A DNA stretch of 64,000 nucleotides, taken from Symbiodinium natans (Eukaryota > Sar > Dinophyceae > Suessiales > Symbiodiniaceae). The notes under the pieces are model-generated. The model searched no databases and was not told the origin of the DNA. It saw nothing but the letters and a program-made list of their open reading frames with translations. Shown here piece by piece: positions 62,508 to 64,000 of this stretch (positions within the stretch are counted from its first letter, which is position 1; every line of letters starts with the position of its first letter). Location of the stretch: assembly GCA_905221605.1 (NCBI GenBank), contig CAJNDS010000397.1, forward strand, positions 83,800 to 147,799, in the 5' to 3' direction. The translations under genes were made by a program, and so were the position numbers.

Positions 62508-64000
62508 AGCTTGAATTTCCATGGAATTTCCAAGGGTTTTTATCACGGGGTGGGAATGTCGCGAATGCCCTAGAAAGCTTAAACACTTAAGCTTTTTCTT
62601 CATGAAGAAAAAGATGATGCAGGCAAGGAGGTGTGTGTTGTGTGTTGTGTGTTGTGTGTTGGGGGGGTGATCAAGGGTCCCATGCCCCCAGCCCCATGCC
62701 CCCAGCCCCATGCCCCCAGCCCCATGCCCCCAACCCCATGCCTCTCGAGGAGAGCAAGGCGAGCCCATTCGCATGGCTTCAAACACGTCACCAAGTCCAT
62801 TCAAGCCCCCAGCCCCATGCCTCATGCCCCCAGCCCCATGCCTCTCGAGGAGAGCAAAGAGCTCCAGGTCTCCATGCCTGCGAGATGACCTTATCTCAAT
62901 GTCCCCATGCCCCTAGCCCCAGAATCCAATGGGGCTGGGGGCAATTGGCCCGGATTCAAACGTGTGCCCCCAGCCCCATGCCCCCAGCCCCAGGGGGCAT
63001 GGGGCCAAGTCCATTTGCATGGATTCACCCCATGCCCAATGTTGATGGAGATGATGCCATTGACGCGGTTTCGTTATATTTCCCCCCTACAGCTTGAATT
63101 TCCATGGAATTTCCAAGGGTTTTTATCACGGGATGGGAATGTCGCGAATGCCCTAGAAAGCTTAAACACTTAAGCTTTTTCTTCATGAAGAAAAAGATGA
63201 TGCAGGCAAGGAGGTGTGTGTTGTGTGTTGTGTGTTGTGTGTTGGGGGGGTGATCAAGGGTCCCATGCCCCCAGCCCCATGCCCCCAGCCCCATGCCCCC
63301 AGCCCCATGCCCCCAACCCCATGCCTCTCGAGGAGAGCAAGGCGAGCCCATTCGCATGGCTTCAAACACGTCACCAAGTCCATTCAAGCCCCCAGCCCCA
63401 TGCCTCATGCCCCCAGCCCCATGCCTCTCGAGGAGAGCAAAGAGCTCCAGGTCTCCATGCCTGCGAGATGACCTTATCTCAATGTCCCCATGCCCCTAGC
63501 CCCAGAATCCAATGGGGCTGGGGGCAATTGGCCCGGATTCAAACGTGTGCCCCCAGCCCCATGCCCCCAGCCCCAGGGGGCATGGGGCCAAGTCCATTTG
63601 CATGGATTCACCCCATGCCCAATGTTGATGGAGATGATGCCATTGACGCGGTTTCGTTATATTTCCCCCCTACAGCTTGAATTTCCATGGAATTTCCAAG
63701 GGTTTTTATCACGGGATGGGAATGTCGCGAATGCCCTAGAAAGCTTAAACACTTAAGCTTTTTCTTCATGAAGAAAAAGATGATGCAGGCAAGGAGGTGT
63801 GTGTTGTGTGTTGTGTGTTGTGTGTTGGGGGGGTGATCAAGGGTCCCATGCCCCCAGCCCCATGCCCCCAGCCCCATGCCCCCAGCCCCATGCCCCCAGC
63901 CCCATGCCTCTCGAGGAGAGCAAGGCGAGCCCATTCGCATGGCTTCAAACACGTCACCAAGTCCATTCAAGCCCCCAGCCCCATGCCTCATGCCCCCAGC
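62508..64000. repeat. 583-bp tandem repeat with internal minisatellite
   Basis: AGCTTGAATTTCCATGGAAT begins at 62508, 63091 and 63674, an exact 583-bp period, and the copies are almost identical. The window ends inside the third. Each unit has two adjoining palindromes (62575-62594 and 62592-62613 in the first), a TGTGT-rich run, and 12-14-bp repeats of CATGCCCCCAGCCC. Reading frames rich in Met-Pro-Ala-Pro-Cys on one strand and Trp-Gly-His-Gly on the other come from this minisatellite and are not genes. Confidence 0.95.

Noticed and set aside
62600-64000. Proline/cysteine-rich proteins (MPPAPCPQPHAP type)
   Set aside because: They come from the CATGCCCCCAGCCC minisatellite and repeat exactly with the 583-bp unit.

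Overview
The window is nuclear DNA of a dinoflagellate, most likely of the Symbiodiniaceae/Suessiales type; species cannot be told from sequence. Four signs agree: TTTAGGG/CCCTAAA heptamers occur throughout; an ankyrin gene has a ubiquitin-like N-terminus and introns whose donors are GC, GA and GC; several places carry the 3' part of the dinoflagellate spliced leader (TTGGCTCAAG); and the Ty1/copia and endonuclease-type non-LTR coding regions resemble those common in these algae. It looks like an accessory, possibly subtelomeric or repeat-dense, region with very few host genes.

Layout. 1-5477: telomere-repeat tracts in both orientations within gene-free DNA. 5478-11281: a young Ty1/copia element (identical 216-bp LTRs, gag and RT/RNase H, but no protease or integrase). 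11282-19931: gene-poor DNA with telomeric tracts and a dispersed repeat family. 19932-28552: a large second element with the same primer binding site, polypurine tract and LTR ends as the first, but no recognisable pol; its ORFs carry WW, S1-like, PABP MLLE-like and at least five CCCH zinc-finger motifs. 29189-31477: a four-exon ubiquitin-like/ankyrin gene, the best host gene here. 31478-40940: dispersed repeats and a 2.4-kb second copy of 15421-17806. About 40940-52190: a sharply AT-rich island with a 5'-truncated non-LTR retrotransposon and short dispersed repeats. 52200-57935: a 39-bp satellite. 57936-59850: satellite remnants, spliced-leader-like motifs, a structured GC-rich segment and an (ACGC)n array. 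59857-62327: a MULE-type transposase gene with an intron built largely of telomere repeats and an AT-hook tail. 62508-64000: a 583-bp tandem repeat running off the window.

The two copia-family elements are the centre of interest. Both sit between CCCTA pentamers of telomere repeats in the same orientation and register. Both have a primer binding site matching the anticodon arm of initiator tRNA-Met, a stem-loop with compensatory changes just before the polypurine tract, and a spliced-leader-like sequence in the LTR. I infer a telomere-repeat-targeted family with an autonomous lineage (represented here by a defective copy) and a large non-autonomous partner that encodes RNA-binding and poly(A)-related domains, with replication possibly adapted to trans-splicing.

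Limits: all family assignments come from motif recognition by eye. Exon borders were placed by splice dinucleotide plus reading phase. Repeat boundaries are approximate where stated.
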